Part shown: piece after piece, positions 1 through 8,946 of the stretch | Numbering within the stretch: position 1 is the first letter of the stretch | How the letters are laid out: each line of letters begins with the position of its first letter | Source: Setaria digitata | Taxonomy: Eukaryota; Nematoda; Chromadorea; Rhabditida; Setariidae | Assembly (NCBI GenBank): GCA_003640385.1 | Contig: RCAB01000841.1 | Location: 1 to 16,062 of the forward strand | Length of the DNA: 16,062 bases | Direction of reading: 5' to 3' | Notes under the pieces: model-generated | What the model was told of the DNA's origin: nothing | Seen by the model: the letters and a program-made list of their open reading frames with translations, nothing else | Databases searched by the model: none | Program-made: the position numbers and the translations under genes

Positions 1-268
1 TGAGAATTAATACTTGAGCACATCTGAAAATACATTCTTTTAGGTTGATAATAATTCACAAAAAATCAGAGACCAAATTTGCTTGTCTATTTGAGTATTG
101 ATAAACTGAAAATAGAATTAATCAAATGCGATGGATATGATATTGTAGCTGTTGCTGAAATAATTTTTATATTGATATTAGAAAGTAGGTTGAGGTCAGT
201 CTAGGCCATCAAACTAGTTTTTGATACTGAAAGGAAAAGAAATGGAAGCATTATTCAGAGCAAACAAA

Positions 269-303
<35 letters not shown>

Positions 304-1144
304 GTAACGCATCATTCACCGTTTTTTCTAGTAAATGTTTTACGTCAATTATTTTTAATGTCAATTGTTTCCTAACTGTTTTTTTCCACCAATATTTTAG
401 TACAACAGTATTAACTTCTTTTTTTTTCTAAGAATCTTTCAAGAATAAATATTTTGCTCTACTTGGAAAACGCAACTGCTTCATTATAACAAACTAAGAT
501 AGCAGATATAATAGTTGAAATTTGCAAGATGATTGTGACAGGACGAAAAATTGCTTGTAACTTGAAATAACTTGCAAATTTTTACTGACTTGAACAGTTT
601 CTGCCTTTTTAAATGGTCTGGCAAGACACTCATTATAATCTCTTCAGTTAGCTGTGCAATAAATGACACCATCGCCTTAATTAACCGTTCGAAAATTAAC
701 TTTAATATTTCAAGCAATTTTTGAAACTATTATCCACCAATGTTACAAACACCTCAGTTTCAGGAGTATTTATAGTAGAAATTCTTGAATATTATAAAGT
801 AAATACTGAATAGAGGTTTTAGGATTAAAGTTTTTTGTGTTAAAACATAATTGCTCCAAAATTTCAAATTTTTTCTTAAGTTCAATTTTGAGTCAACTAA
901 TTTCTTTCCTGGAAAATTCTTGCATTCTCAATAAATTACTACTAATTACTGTTAGATGGTTTTAATGAAACATATGTTTGCTTGGCGGTGTTTTAAATCT
1001 TTTCGACATGTTTATCACTTCAAACTATTTTTTTCTTCACGCATTTCACCATGTTACTCGCTGCAGTATCGTTAGAAATGGTAAAGAATTTTCACAATAC
1101 ATTTATCTACATATGCAGTCAATGTCGCCCAGCGATATTGCGAA
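1..1144. other. AT-rich non-coding stretch, no supported gene
   Basis: I see no gene here that I can support. The minus-strand frame 717-484 is open for about 80 codons and its N-terminal part would form an amphipathic helix, but position 717 is a TTG. The first ATG is at 672, leaving 62 residues, which is within chance expectation. There is no T-rich acceptor in front of it and no recognisable motif in it. The only clear feature is the A29 run. Confidence 0.6.
272..300 (+). repeat. Homopolymer run of 29 A
   Basis: This is an uninterrupted run of 29 adenines. It could be a simple slippage tract or the tail of an old retroposed sequence. I found no target-site duplication and no recognisable retroposon body upstream, so I leave it as a mononucleotide repeat. 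Confidence 0.95.
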
Positions 1145-1201
1145 TAAGGTTTAGCAAACCTGTATTAAACCCTAGGCTAAGTGTAGGTTTGCTAAACTTT
1201 A
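1145..1201 (+). other. Foldback hairpin, perfect 13-bp core stem
   Basis: The arm GTTTAGCAAACCT at 1149-1161 is exactly complementary to AGGTTTGCTAAAC at 1185-1197. Outward, the plus-strand RNA can add a G-U pair (1148/1198) and three A-U pairs (1147/1199 to 1145/1201). Inward it adds G-U and A-U pairs to 1166/1180. That gives about 22 paired positions around a 13-nt terminal loop in a 57-nt element. Because the extensions use G-U pairs, the plus-strand transcript folds better than the minus-strand one. Size and shape resemble a nematode microRNA precursor. A mobile-element end or a chance palindrome are alternatives. No expression evidence is available from sequence. Confidence 0.6.
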
Positions 1202-1253
1202 CAGTTTCGATAGGTTAAAGCGCTAAAATTTTGTGTTACTGTGATCGAAAGCA

Positions 1254-1382
1254 ATGAAAATATTCACTCCCAGTATAATTCATTCAGATAATGTTGGGAC
1301 TTCTTCACAATTGCTTGTTAGTTGGTGTTGGTATATGTCGGTAGTTTATTCAACTTTTTATCATCATGAAAAGGGGCGATAA
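1254..1382 (+). other. Short open frame, 42 codons, doubtful
   Basis: An ATG at 1254 opens 42 codons ending at TAA 1380-1382. Between here and 1698 several overlapping frames of 30-48 codons occur, for example 1412-1552 and 1473-1619 on the plus strand. Local GC is somewhat higher than in the flanks, and acceptor-like sites (TTGCTTGCAG near 1409, ATAACAG near 1430) are present. No frame dominates. This could be a decayed gene, a non-coding transcript or chance. I recognise no domain. Confidence 0.12.
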
Positions 1383-1698
1383 GCTTAAAGAGGTTTCATT
1401 TGCTTGCAGTTTTTTCTTACATATAACAGTTAGCATGGAGCAGCTTTGATATGATAGATGTCTTAAATTTAAAATGCTGGCCGCCTTCTCTTCTTACTAG
1501 TCTTGAAATGTCAGTTAGTATTCAAGAAGACATTGTTGACGAGCATTGATAGTGCTATGAAGCTGATGTCTTATAAGTTTGTTGGTACAAGCTGTTTTTT
1601 GTTGATCAATGGAAAGTGAGATTAGTGATAGATTCTTTTTTTCTTTTTCCTATTTAAATCATGCTGATTTCAAGATTTTAGCTAAATAAATTATACAG

Positions 1699-1874
1699 AA
1701 ATAAATGGAATTAATGATGTTTATTTGAGAAAATTAGAAAGCGATACTTCCGAATCATTGTCAGAATCTTAAGCTCAGAGTAGCTTATTCGAAAGGCGGA
1801 AACAGGCAGGTGATACTATCAGAGGAGATTCTGAAGCTTCTAATATACACTCAATGCTGCGTAATACTTTTTGA
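1699..1874 (+). pseudogene. Coding-like fragment interrupted by one in-frame stop
   Basis: After an acceptor-like TTATACAG (ends 1698) one frame reads 23 codons to TAA at 1770-1772. The same frame then continues for 33 more codons to TGA at 1872-1874. Both halves use many purine-any-pyrimidine codons (ATT AAT GAT GTT; GGT GAT ACT ATC), as real coding DNA tends to. The first half would be acidic and serine-rich (ESDTSESLSES) and the second charged (FERRKQAGDTIRGDSEAS). A consensus-like donor GTGAGT follows at 1876. A decayed exon explains the pattern best, with a sequencing error at the TAA as the alternative. An overlapping frame (1740-1919) is also open, which weakens the case. I do not recognise the family. 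Confidence 0.22.
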
Positions 1875-1880
1875 CGTGAG

Positions 1881-2027
1881 TTATGCATTTCACCTCCTGA
1901 ATTTAAATGATTTCAAAAACTGAAGAGATGCATATTGTTTATATGCATAATTTTATGCAGTGAAATGCATAATTAGGGTTACGTGAAATAATGCCTGGTC
2001 AGGTAAGGAATCAATAGTATTTCACGT
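1881..2027. repeat. Cluster of nested inverted repeats with ATGCAT motifs
   Basis: Three inverted pairs lie in 147 bp. TTATGCATTTCAC (1881-1893) pairs with GTGAAATGCATAA (1960-1972), 13 bp perfect. Inside it, ATGCATA (1928-1934) pairs with TATGCAT (1942-1948) around a 7-nt loop. Just beyond, ACGTGAAATA (1981-1990) pairs with TATTTCACGT (2018-2027). The GTGAAAT word or its complement occurs four times. The palindrome ATGCAT occurs at 1883, 1928, 1943 and 1965, with a fifth ATGCA at 1955. It could be a cluster of homeodomain/POU-like binding sites, a cruciform-forming element or a small MITE-like relic. No flanking target duplication was found. Confidence 0.6.
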
Positions 2028-3027
2028 TAAAAGTATAATTTATTCACAGATCTTGCACTAGACGTAATCATTATGCTGGATTATGTGGAATTTAACGAAT
2101 GCTTCTTGTTAAAGTTATTATCAATTATTATTGATTATAAATCCATATTATTAACAAAACTGGTCGGAAATTTTTAATTGAATTCAATGAGGAGAGCAGT
2201 AATTTATCAGGTTGAGATTAATTTTACGCATCTATTGTTATCGATAAAGAAAGTTATAAAATATCTGAATGCAATACTGCCGTACATAAATCAGTCCTAT
2301 TATTATAATGCATTAAAAATATATTTATTTTTGTATCTTTTAATATTATTTTTTGTTTTCAGTGTTATTTTTGTACATACTTAAATTTATACTCACATAT
2401 ATTATTTATTAAATCATTTAAATCACAGATTAATTCAAGTGCACATAGCTGATCATTAGTTGATTTAAATATCTGCGGTGCGGCTTTTGATTTTGAAAAT
2501 TGAAATAAATAATATTTGCATCAAAAATTGCCATTAACCAAAAGAAGCAGTAAATAAATCATACTCTGCATACTAGATCACTTTTCAACTTGTTGAACTC
2601 AGTTGGAGAGTAATTCACGGAATGAAGCTGTATTTTTTGATAGCAATGTGTTCAACTTTTAAAATTTCCTATTCTTTTTATGGAAATTGCTGCATAGATC
2701 TAAGTTTCTTTTTCTGAAGATGAACAAAATTTCTCCCGATGCAATTGCTTATGGGCTTACATGCAGTAGCTTTCACTGAATAAGTACAAAACACTTCAGA
2801 GTGGAAATCAACTGCCAAAATGATGCATAATTAATTAATGTAAACTGCTGTAGAAGGTAAAAGCTTTCTACTACGATAGTTATTGATATTGATTTAGGAA
2901 TAAATAATTTTTCTGCGAGAAAGTTTCTATATTATTATAAATGAGCATTTCTTTCATTAATAAATTGTTTTATTTGGAGGAAAATTTTAATAAAATTAAA
3001 TAAGTTAGATGATTTTAATGAAATATA
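2028..3027. other. AT-rich stretch with one doubtful small membrane ORF
   Basis: A frame from ATG 2187 to stop 2384 would encode 65 residues with a basic start (MRRAVIYQ) and a C-terminal run of about 20 hydrophobic residues, as in a tail-anchored membrane protein. T-rich DNA produces such Phe/Leu/Ile runs automatically, and the length is within chance. I see no other gene or element. Confidence 0.4.
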
Positions 3028-3052
3028 GGTGTGAGGTCATTACGGTGTGAGG
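3028..3052 (+). promoter_or_regulatory. Paired T-box-like half-sites with nested AGGTCA
   Basis: GGTGTGAGG occurs twice, at 3028-3036 and 3044-3052, exactly 16 bp apart. The first copy, with its preceding A, reads AGGTGTGA, which matches the established T-box half-site. The second differs at the first base (CGGTGTGA). AGGTCA, the nuclear-receptor half-site, overlaps the first copy at 3034-3039. It may be a regulatory element, but such short motifs arise by chance and no neighbouring promoter is established. Confidence 0.3.
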
Positions 3053-3769
3053 ACAGCACAGAGCTACAAATCATGAATCAATTTACCGAACTTATGTGTT
3101 CAGCGATCCAGTCAAAACCAAACCTATGATATATATATCAGGTGCAAAATCTTTTCACATATACTGTTTCGGTTAGATTAGGCGGTTTTAATTTTGCATA
3201 ATTTTTATTGATTATGAACAGAGAAATTTCCGGCAAAAATTTTTAAATAAACTAAAAAGTGATAAATTTACGTAAAATTTAAACATTTCTTGAAATTTTA
3301 TAAATGCACCAACCAAATTTTTTAATTTCTTTTCTAAACTAAGATGCATGACACTTCAAAACATACTTTTAAAAGCTGTTTTTTGTTTTCAACATAAATT
3401 AATGTTTGAAATTAAAACAAAAGAAAGATTTTGTGACTAAATAATATCATGATTTTCAATATGATGTGCCTCAAAAGATCAGTTGAAAAAATTTTGAAAA
3501 TTCCAAAAAATGAACATATTGTCGCTATTGAAAATGGCAGTGATACCATCGTCGATATATATCATGTGATTTTACAATGATTTTTTTAAATTCAAAATTT
3601 CTTTTGACGATTTATGATTCACTAGTTTGGTAATAGAATAGTGAATTTTTGAAATTCTGAACGCTCTACGTATTAATTGCCTTCAATTCCTCTGCACAGT
3701 TTCAGTGTAATTTTTATATTATGTTCCATTATTTTCATAGTTCTGAAAATTTCTATTTAATTTGCTTGA
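3053..3769. other. AT-rich stretch, nothing supported
   Basis: Apart from two short AT-alternating patches (near 3129 and 3555) I see no gene, RNA or repeat here. Confidence 0.6.
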
Positions 3770-4204
3770 ATTGAAGGAAGGCGAAAATTTTCCAAATTAA
3801 AAAGTGTCGATTCAGCCTTATCTAATGATAAGTTACTGGAAAGTTCGAATGCTACAGCACCGCTTCAATGCTTTTCACTCTATAAAGGCAAGTGATTTCA
3901 AACTTGAAAATTATAGAAAATTGATAAGTTCATTATAAATTTCTTTGAAAATGCCCGATTTCCGACTGAGATCAGTTTTAGTTAATTCGATCTGAAATTG
4001 TTTTTTATAATTTTGCTGGTGAAAAAACGTAAGTGTTTTAAAATTCAACATCTTCTGCTTCTTCAACTTGAATTTTTTGCATATCTAGAAGAGAGAGTTG
4101 AAAAAAAAAACGCAAAAACAATAGGAATAAATGATGATAAAATGAAAGAAATTTGGGAAATGTTAAGAAGGATCTTACACCTTTATGCAACATTAATTAA
4201 TTAA
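3770..4204 (+). other. Cluster of candidate exon and splice signals
   Basis: Three coding-like pieces lie on the plus strand. The first, 3770-3895, is 41 codons plus TGA with good codon character; at 3887/3888 it carries AG|GCAAGT, the form of a rare GC-AG donor. The second, 3982-4028, follows a good acceptor (ending TTTTAG at 3981) and ends at a perfect GTAAGTG donor. The third follows the acceptor ATATCTAG (ends 4088) and is open to TAA at 4204, encoding a charged, helix-prone stretch. The interval 4029-4088 is a textbook 60-nt intron, divisible by three and without an in-frame stop in the frame crossing it. I could not join all three pieces in one consistent phase, so I do not propose a full gene. 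Confidence 0.25.
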
Positions 4205-5013
4205 ATTTATCCTACACCCAATTCAATACTTCGATATGCAGGCGAATTAATTTGCTTGTCTTCTGCCCAACTATTACTTTTTAAATTAAATTAATGTTTT
4301 CAAATCAATAGCAAATTCGAAAAGAAATAATAGTTCCTCAATATTTAGTGATAGAAACTGTTTCTTTTGAGGAAAAAAAAAAGATAAATAAAGAGTTTCG
4401 AAATGATAATGCTTGAAAGATATATTTTATTCAAAAATTTCCATATCTTTCCAATGTCTAAAATAGTCAATGATCATTCATTATTCAGTAGGATAGTTAA
4501 TGGTTATTAATTAATAGAACTATCCGTAATTTCTAATTAAATAACTCAGAGAAAAGTTTTGAGCTATAGCCATGTAAAGAAAGTTATGAGTGGTTTTAAA
4601 CAAATAACATTTAATGATGCAACAAAAAATTCAAATGTATTTCTAATTTTAGATTCAATAATAGTGTTGGTAGTAAAATTAGCAAACAAAAAAAAAGGTC
4701 CTAATCATTTTGCAAATCCCCAATAAATTTATAGGTGATATAATATTCACGGTAAGCTTAAATGAAATATTCCAGGATCTAAAGAATATGATTTTGTAAT
4801 TAATGAAAGGATTGAAATTATCGGTTGAGCCTTCTCATAACGAGACATTCTACTGAAGTACATATTGCTTTTTTTCATTGAATTTATCTAAATTATTAGA
4901 AAATACCCGATGAGATTTTCTGAAACAAACTCGCCTATGAAATTGTAGAAAGTTATACCAAAGAAATAAAAACAGTTGAACAAAAAAATATGCATATCCA
5001 ATTTAAAATAAAA
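4205..5013. other. AT-rich stretch, nothing supported beyond one small hairpin
   Basis: GGATAGTT (4491-4498) and AACTATCC (4518-4525) form an 8-bp stem with a 19-nt loop. Otherwise there are only short A runs and no supported gene. Confidence 0.55.
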
Positions 5014-5061
5014 TATTTTCATTTCCAAGAAGTGAGATTTAGAATTTCAATGTTTTTTTTT
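5014..5061 (+). repeat. Duplicated contig end, copy 1 of 48 bp
   Basis: This 48-bp block, ending in a T9 run against the N at 5062, is repeated at 5145-5192, where the T run is one base longer. The copy ending at a homopolymer next to an N indicates an unmerged contig end rather than a biological repeat. Confidence 0.85.
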
Positions 5062-5062
5062 N

Positions 5063-5143
5063 TAATTAATTTTTATGTTTTCTTTGCATAAGTATAATTT
5101 AATTAATTTTTATGCAAAGAAAACATACAGCTTTCTTCCTCCC
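5063..5143. repeat. 81-bp insert between two Ns, redundant and folded back
   Basis: The block lies between single Ns at 5062 and 5144. Its last 54 bases (5090-5143) are identical to 5213-5266. Its first part contains the inverse of a piece of the same block: 5074-5090 is the exact reverse complement of 5111-5127 (17 bp). The copy at 5213-5266 lacks the inverted arm. A chimeric fold-back read or small contig placed wrongly by the assembler explains all of this. Confidence 0.75.
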
Positions 5144-5144
5144 N

Positions 5145-5266
5145 TATTTTCATTTCCAAGAAGTGAGATTTAGAATTTCAATGTTTTTTTTTTGTTCATT
5201 AAAAAAAAACAGAAGTATAATTTAATTAATTTTTATGCAAAGAAAACATACAGCTTTCTTCCTCCC
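5145..5266 (+). repeat. Probable true copy of the duplicated contig-end sequence
   Basis: It holds both blocks (5145-5192 and 5213-5266) in one uninterrupted piece joined by a short AT-rich spacer. It is the likely genuine sequence of which 5014-5061 and 5063-5143 are redundant fragments. Confidence 0.7.
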
Positions 5267-5457
5267 GACAAATCATATGCTTCTTCTGTATTTTTTGCTA
5301 GAAAAAGCATTTAATTCATAGCGAACTTTTCTTCAATTCCTAAAACTATTTGTCTATTTCATTAATCGAATCTTCCTTCAAAATACCTCATACTATTGGT
5401 TGTACTTACTGAAAATCATTATCGTATTACATTACGTCAAATACGGCTTGGATCACG

Positions 5458-6156
5458 TTATATCAAAAGTGCATCATTTTGAAGTGATGCGTCCCGGACA
5501 GACTGTTGAAATACATATCATAAATAGATCATTAAATCAGAGCTCAGAAAACATTGATTGAATTTTTTGTTGAAATGACAATATAATTTTTGTGGTGTTG
5601 TTCGATTTAGCGTTGACAGAATGTTTGATAAAACCACAAAGAGCCAACTCCTTACCGATAGAACGCATCGAATTGCACTGCTTAAAATCGAACATTGTTA
5701 ATATTAGCTGAAACTATCTTTAATTTTTAAGGCTAGCACTACAAACTATCATATGACTACTCTGACAGGTAACAAAATATCAAATCAACGAATCATTGAT
5801 TAAACAGTTATGGGAAAGCTCTGTCAGCGAATAGAAAATATTAAAAAAAAAAGAAAAAAAAAAAAATTATCATTCGTAATAAGAGTACCAAATCTGCTTG
5901 CCTTACCTAAATCGGTAGCGCGTCTCAATGCGGTAAACACTTATCCCAGAATCGCTTTCATCTGAGAAGCCTACGGTTTGGTGATCAGAATTGTATGCCA
6001 TTTTGGACAATATTTCACTATCAAATTGCTCGAAACCTGCATTTTTATTTCACAAATGGTAAATGGAAAAATTTTCCTTTAAATAAGCTTTCACTATACT
6101 TACTTACTAGGCGATGCAGTTATAGGAAAGTAACCGATTATTAAATAAGCACACAT
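5458..6156 (-). CDS. Candidate four-exon gene, unknown small protein
   Basis: The best-supported piece is the exon 6036-5907 (130 nt). It is preceded by an AG acceptor (ATGCAG), followed by the donor GTAAGG and open for 42 codons in one frame only. It has 54 G/C in 130 bases against a much more AT-rich flank. It encodes an acidic-to-basic stretch including GFSDESDSGISVYRIETRYR. Upstream, ATG at 6156 directly after TAA TAA opens 16 codons to the donor GTAAGT at 6107. That gives a 71-nt intron and matching phase. Downstream, a 22-nt micro-exon (5677-5656, CAG before, GTAAGG after) and a last exon (5502-5458, ends TAA) keep phase, giving about 81 residues. The two downstream exons are much less certain. 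I recognise no family. The serine/aspartate-rich core could be phosphorylated, but that is inference. TGACGTCT, close to a CRE, lies about 60 bp upstream. Confidence 0.35.
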
Positions 6157-7254
6157 TTATTATCTCGCATTAAACTATTCCAAATTCCACATCTTCTAGC
6201 TTATTTCTTTGCAGACGTCATCTTATTTGTACAATTGATCATTAAAGCCGTTGTATAGAGAAAATCCGAAAAGTTGCAAGGCACCTAAGTAAACCGTTTT
6301 TTTTTTCTTTTAGTAAGGATTAATAAACACTGAAAAGTTTAGAAATGCGTATGAGCACGTCGAAATCCTCAAAACACCTTTAAAAAAAACCACCTTGCAA
6401 AGATACCAACTGGGTCTGATATCATAAGTGTATTCTTGTCTTCAGTTCGAACTCGTAAATAGAATGAAGTGAGAAGTAATGGCAATTAATTTGCTATAAA
6501 AATGCAAAACTATAACATAAATTATGCATTAAGGAAATTCAGTGATTCGTAATGCATATAAATTTCTTATGATCGCTGTGATGAAATTTGATAGATTTAG
6601 ATGACATAACGCTTAGTTACGTACGGTTCTGAGAGGTAATTTTGACGGATGTGAACACGAGTTCGTGCTAAAGGTAGTTCGACTCAGACAGGATAATTAT
6701 ATTTTGAGTTACAAGATATTCATGAATCTCTGTTTCTTCTTTTTACGCATTCTATCAGACAAAGAAATATATCCAACGAAAATCTCAGTTTCAAACCTAT
6801 CAACATCGATATCACTAATTAAAAGCAAACAGGTATTCATTTCATCTTCTATAAGAAAGGCATGTTCTCTATCACATTTTAAAAATTGTTTTTTTTTTTT
6901 TTCCAACAAAATATAAAGTTTGTGGAGGTAATTCTTGATTTAAAATGAGCGACTTTAAATTCAATACATTTTTTACTTAAGGAGAGTTTTCGCATAAAAG
7001 TACTTCGTTTTTAGTCAAAACTGCAGAAGAAAAACACTACGAGTTCTAATTCATATAATTCAGAGAGAAAAATTAATATTATTAACTTTCTTTTATAAGA
7101 AAAAGATGTCCAATGCGGTTCTCCAAAATATTTTGCAAAACTTCTCTGAATTAAATTCCTACTGTAAAATACTCTTTTGTGACTTTTTAATTAATTTAAA
7201 TCTAACGAATGCATTCTTCTTAGTCCTAAGTTCGACACCTCTGAAATGTCTATT
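6157..7254. other. AT-rich stretch, nothing supported
   Basis: A CRE-like GACGTCA lies at 6214-6220, upstream of the minus-strand candidate gene. Good acceptor-like sequences on the plus strand (CTTTGCAG ending 6213, TTTTAG ending 6314) have no convincing exon behind them. Overlapping open frames on both strands at 6665-6916 cancel each other as evidence. T14 lies near 6889. Confidence 0.5.
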
Positions 7255-7690
7255 TATGGCATTCATTCTCCTCATTTCTTTTCATCTCTCCCCTCCTCCA
7301 CATTTATTTCTTTCCCACATGCATTTTTTTTACTGTTCTTATTTCTCCTAGCTTACCGTTTAGACATATCTTTCATCTTATTTCTCCTAGTTTAGTATGT
7401 CCGTATGATTTTTTTCTTAATTTTTCTTCTATATCCTTTTCTTTTGCCTTCTGATTATTGCGGTTTCTTTTCTTTTGTTTACCGACCACCGATATTTTTC
7501 CCGCACGTTTCTTCGCCTTATGCGTGTGTGCGTCTATTTTCGTCCCTTCTGAAGGATTTTTTCTTTTATTGCTTGCCTTTTCCAGTTCCAGTCATTTTAG
7601 TTCTTTCTTTCCAATCAGTTTTGTTTGCACTTTGGCGCTTAATACATGCTCTTTCGAAAATTTACAAAATTTAGAAATATCTAAGTGAAC
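7255..7690 (+). other. Pyrimidine-rich domain
   Basis: The plus strand is dominated by T and C for about 430 bp, with runs such as CATCTCTCCCCTCCTCCAC. The word CTTATTTCTCCTAG occurs at 7338-7351 and 7377-7390. Two overlapping plus-strand frames (7405-7674, 7458-7688) and a lysine-rich minus-strand frame (about 65 codons, no ATG) are all open here. This is what strong strand bias produces, so I call none of them genes. It could be a long intron tract or a triplex-prone element. Confidence 0.55.
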
Positions 7691-8411
7691 AATTAAGAAA
7701 AAGAAAAGTTGCAGGGAGAGAAAGTTTAAAAAGGTCGGAAATGAAAATTGATACAAAAATGTTTGAAAAACTATGACACTAATTGGGGTTGAAAAGAACT
7801 ACTCATTATGATAAATGCGTTTAATTTATTTCACTGCTTACCTTATCGCTTCTATCTTTCCTTTTTTTATGATGCTTAATTTAGACCTTTTTTCGCTGTT
7901 AAAATTCATTTTCTTAATACCAATTTTTAGCGATTGCTGCTTTAAATTATTTAAGATTTTTTCTCCATACAGATTGCATTTTCTCCTGATAATTCAATGC
8001 TTCACAGGAGTTTTTCATTTTATTTTTCTGCTTTATTACGATGACATTTCTAACAGCACAACTTTTTCAGTGTTCTTTTCAATGTTTCATATCGTTTCCA
8101 AATTCTCTTAATTTCAACTGAATCCAGGTTGTTTTAGTAGATGATACTATTTGTGGATGACACTTTGTGGATAGATACCATTTTCGTTTTTACTATTTAA
8201 TAGTTGATGCACTGCTTCACTTGAAGGAGTATGTTATTAGACTAAACTAGTTCAAATCAGTGGATGAACATTTGTGATGAATTAACATTACCTCTCCAAG
8301 ACAACAGATCACGTTCTTGATAGAATTGGCGTGCTACTGGCATAGAAGTTGTCTAGGAAGTAATTGTCTGTCTTTCTGATCTACCTAGTGCACAGATAGG
8401 AGCAGAATGTG

Positions 8412-8571
8412 ATTGGTGAGAGGAAATATGCAAACGAGGAGAGAGAATGATTGTTTGCTACTATTCTTATTGCCGTCTTTTCATTTTCTGGAGATTGGTC
8501 ACTGATTGGTTGAGTTTTTTGGTGGGAGAGATGGCTTTAACGTTGCTTATTAATATTATTTCTTTCATTGG
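8412..8571 (+). promoter_or_regulatory. Cluster of four ATTGG (inverse CCAAT) motifs
   Basis: ATTGG occurs at 8412, 8494, 8505 and 8567, all on the same strand. The middle pair is only 11 bp apart. CCAAT boxes bind NF-Y in animals, and a same-strand cluster is mildly unusual. No start site is established nearby, so this is weak. Confidence 0.2.
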
Positions 8572-8586
8572 CCATTTTTCATGTTT

Positions 8587-8630
8587 ACTGTTGTTGATTT
8601 GTTGTGTTGTTGTTTTTGGTTGTTGCTGTG
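8587..8630 (+). repeat. Imperfect TTG microsatellite
   Basis: Repeated TTG units (TTGTTGATTTGTTGTGTTG and onward) form an imperfect trinucleotide tract. It explains the Leu/Cys/Val-rich translation of the open frame across it. Confidence 0.7.
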
Positions 8631-8946
8631 GAATTACTTTTTGCTTGCTTACAAAGTTTTTTATTAACGTTTATTTTGCATGCTTTACTTTAATATGATT
8701 TAGTTTTTTTTTATTATAGTATTTTAAGTTTGAAATTTTGTTTTGATGAGACAATAGTGTCTTATAATTCTGACTTTTTAGTATCATAGTATGCTTATTT
8801 TCCAAGCAGAAGATTTCAGAAATTAATTTTTTTTTTTAAATCTATGTTTTTTTGCTGTTATATTCATAATTATCATTATTATGTTTTTTTCTTTCATGCT
8901 TCTTATTATGTTGCTAGCTAGTTTTTTTTAAGCACAATACTTTTAA

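Larger units (their letters stand above)
7691..8946. other. T-rich stretch with ATTGG cluster, no supported gene
   Basis: T-richness continues on the plus strand. Open frames 7815-8111 and 8447-8698 would encode Phe/Leu/Cys-rich hydrophobic proteins, which T- and TTG-rich DNA yields automatically. A short direct repeat, TTTGTGGAT, occurs at 8150 and 8164. Confidence 0.5.

Noticed and set aside
484..717. Minus-strand frame with an amphipathic N-terminus.
   Set aside because: It starts at TTG, only 62 codons remain from the first ATG, and frames of this length are expected by chance.
3176..3184. TTAGGC, the nematode telomere unit.
   Set aside because: It is not tandemly repeated, so it is not evidence of a telomere.
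3841..3870. GTTCGAAT resembling a tRNA B box; similar GTTCGAA words at 6445 and 9833.
   Set aside because: No A box or acceptor-stem pairing lies at the right distance, so there is no tRNA.
340..6220. Scattered CRE-like words (TTACGTCA at 340 and 5433, TGACGTGA at 1872, GACGTCA at 6214).
   Set aside because: They are isolated eight-base matches far from any proven start site. Only the one near the 6156 candidate start is mentioned as context.
6665..6916. 83-codon plus-strand and 66-codon minus-strand open frames over the same DNA.
   Set aside because: They overlap on opposite strands, have length near chance expectation and show no recognisable motif.
7390..7595. Lysine-rich minus-strand frame of about 65 codons (KRAGKISVVGKQKKRNRNNQ) resembling a basic nuclear protein.
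   Set aside because: It has no ATG and no T-rich acceptor, and it lies in the complement of the pyrimidine tract, where Lys/Arg/Glu codons are expected.
7405..7688. Two overlapping plus-strand frames of 89 and 76 codons rich in Phe, Leu and Ser.
   Set aside because: Both are open in different frames of the same pyrimidine-rich DNA, so composition alone explains them.
8447..8698. 83-codon hydrophobic plus-strand frame resembling a small multi-pass membrane protein.
   Set aside because: T-rich and TTG-repeat DNA gives Phe, Leu, Val and Cys by default. No splice, promoter or conservation support is visible.
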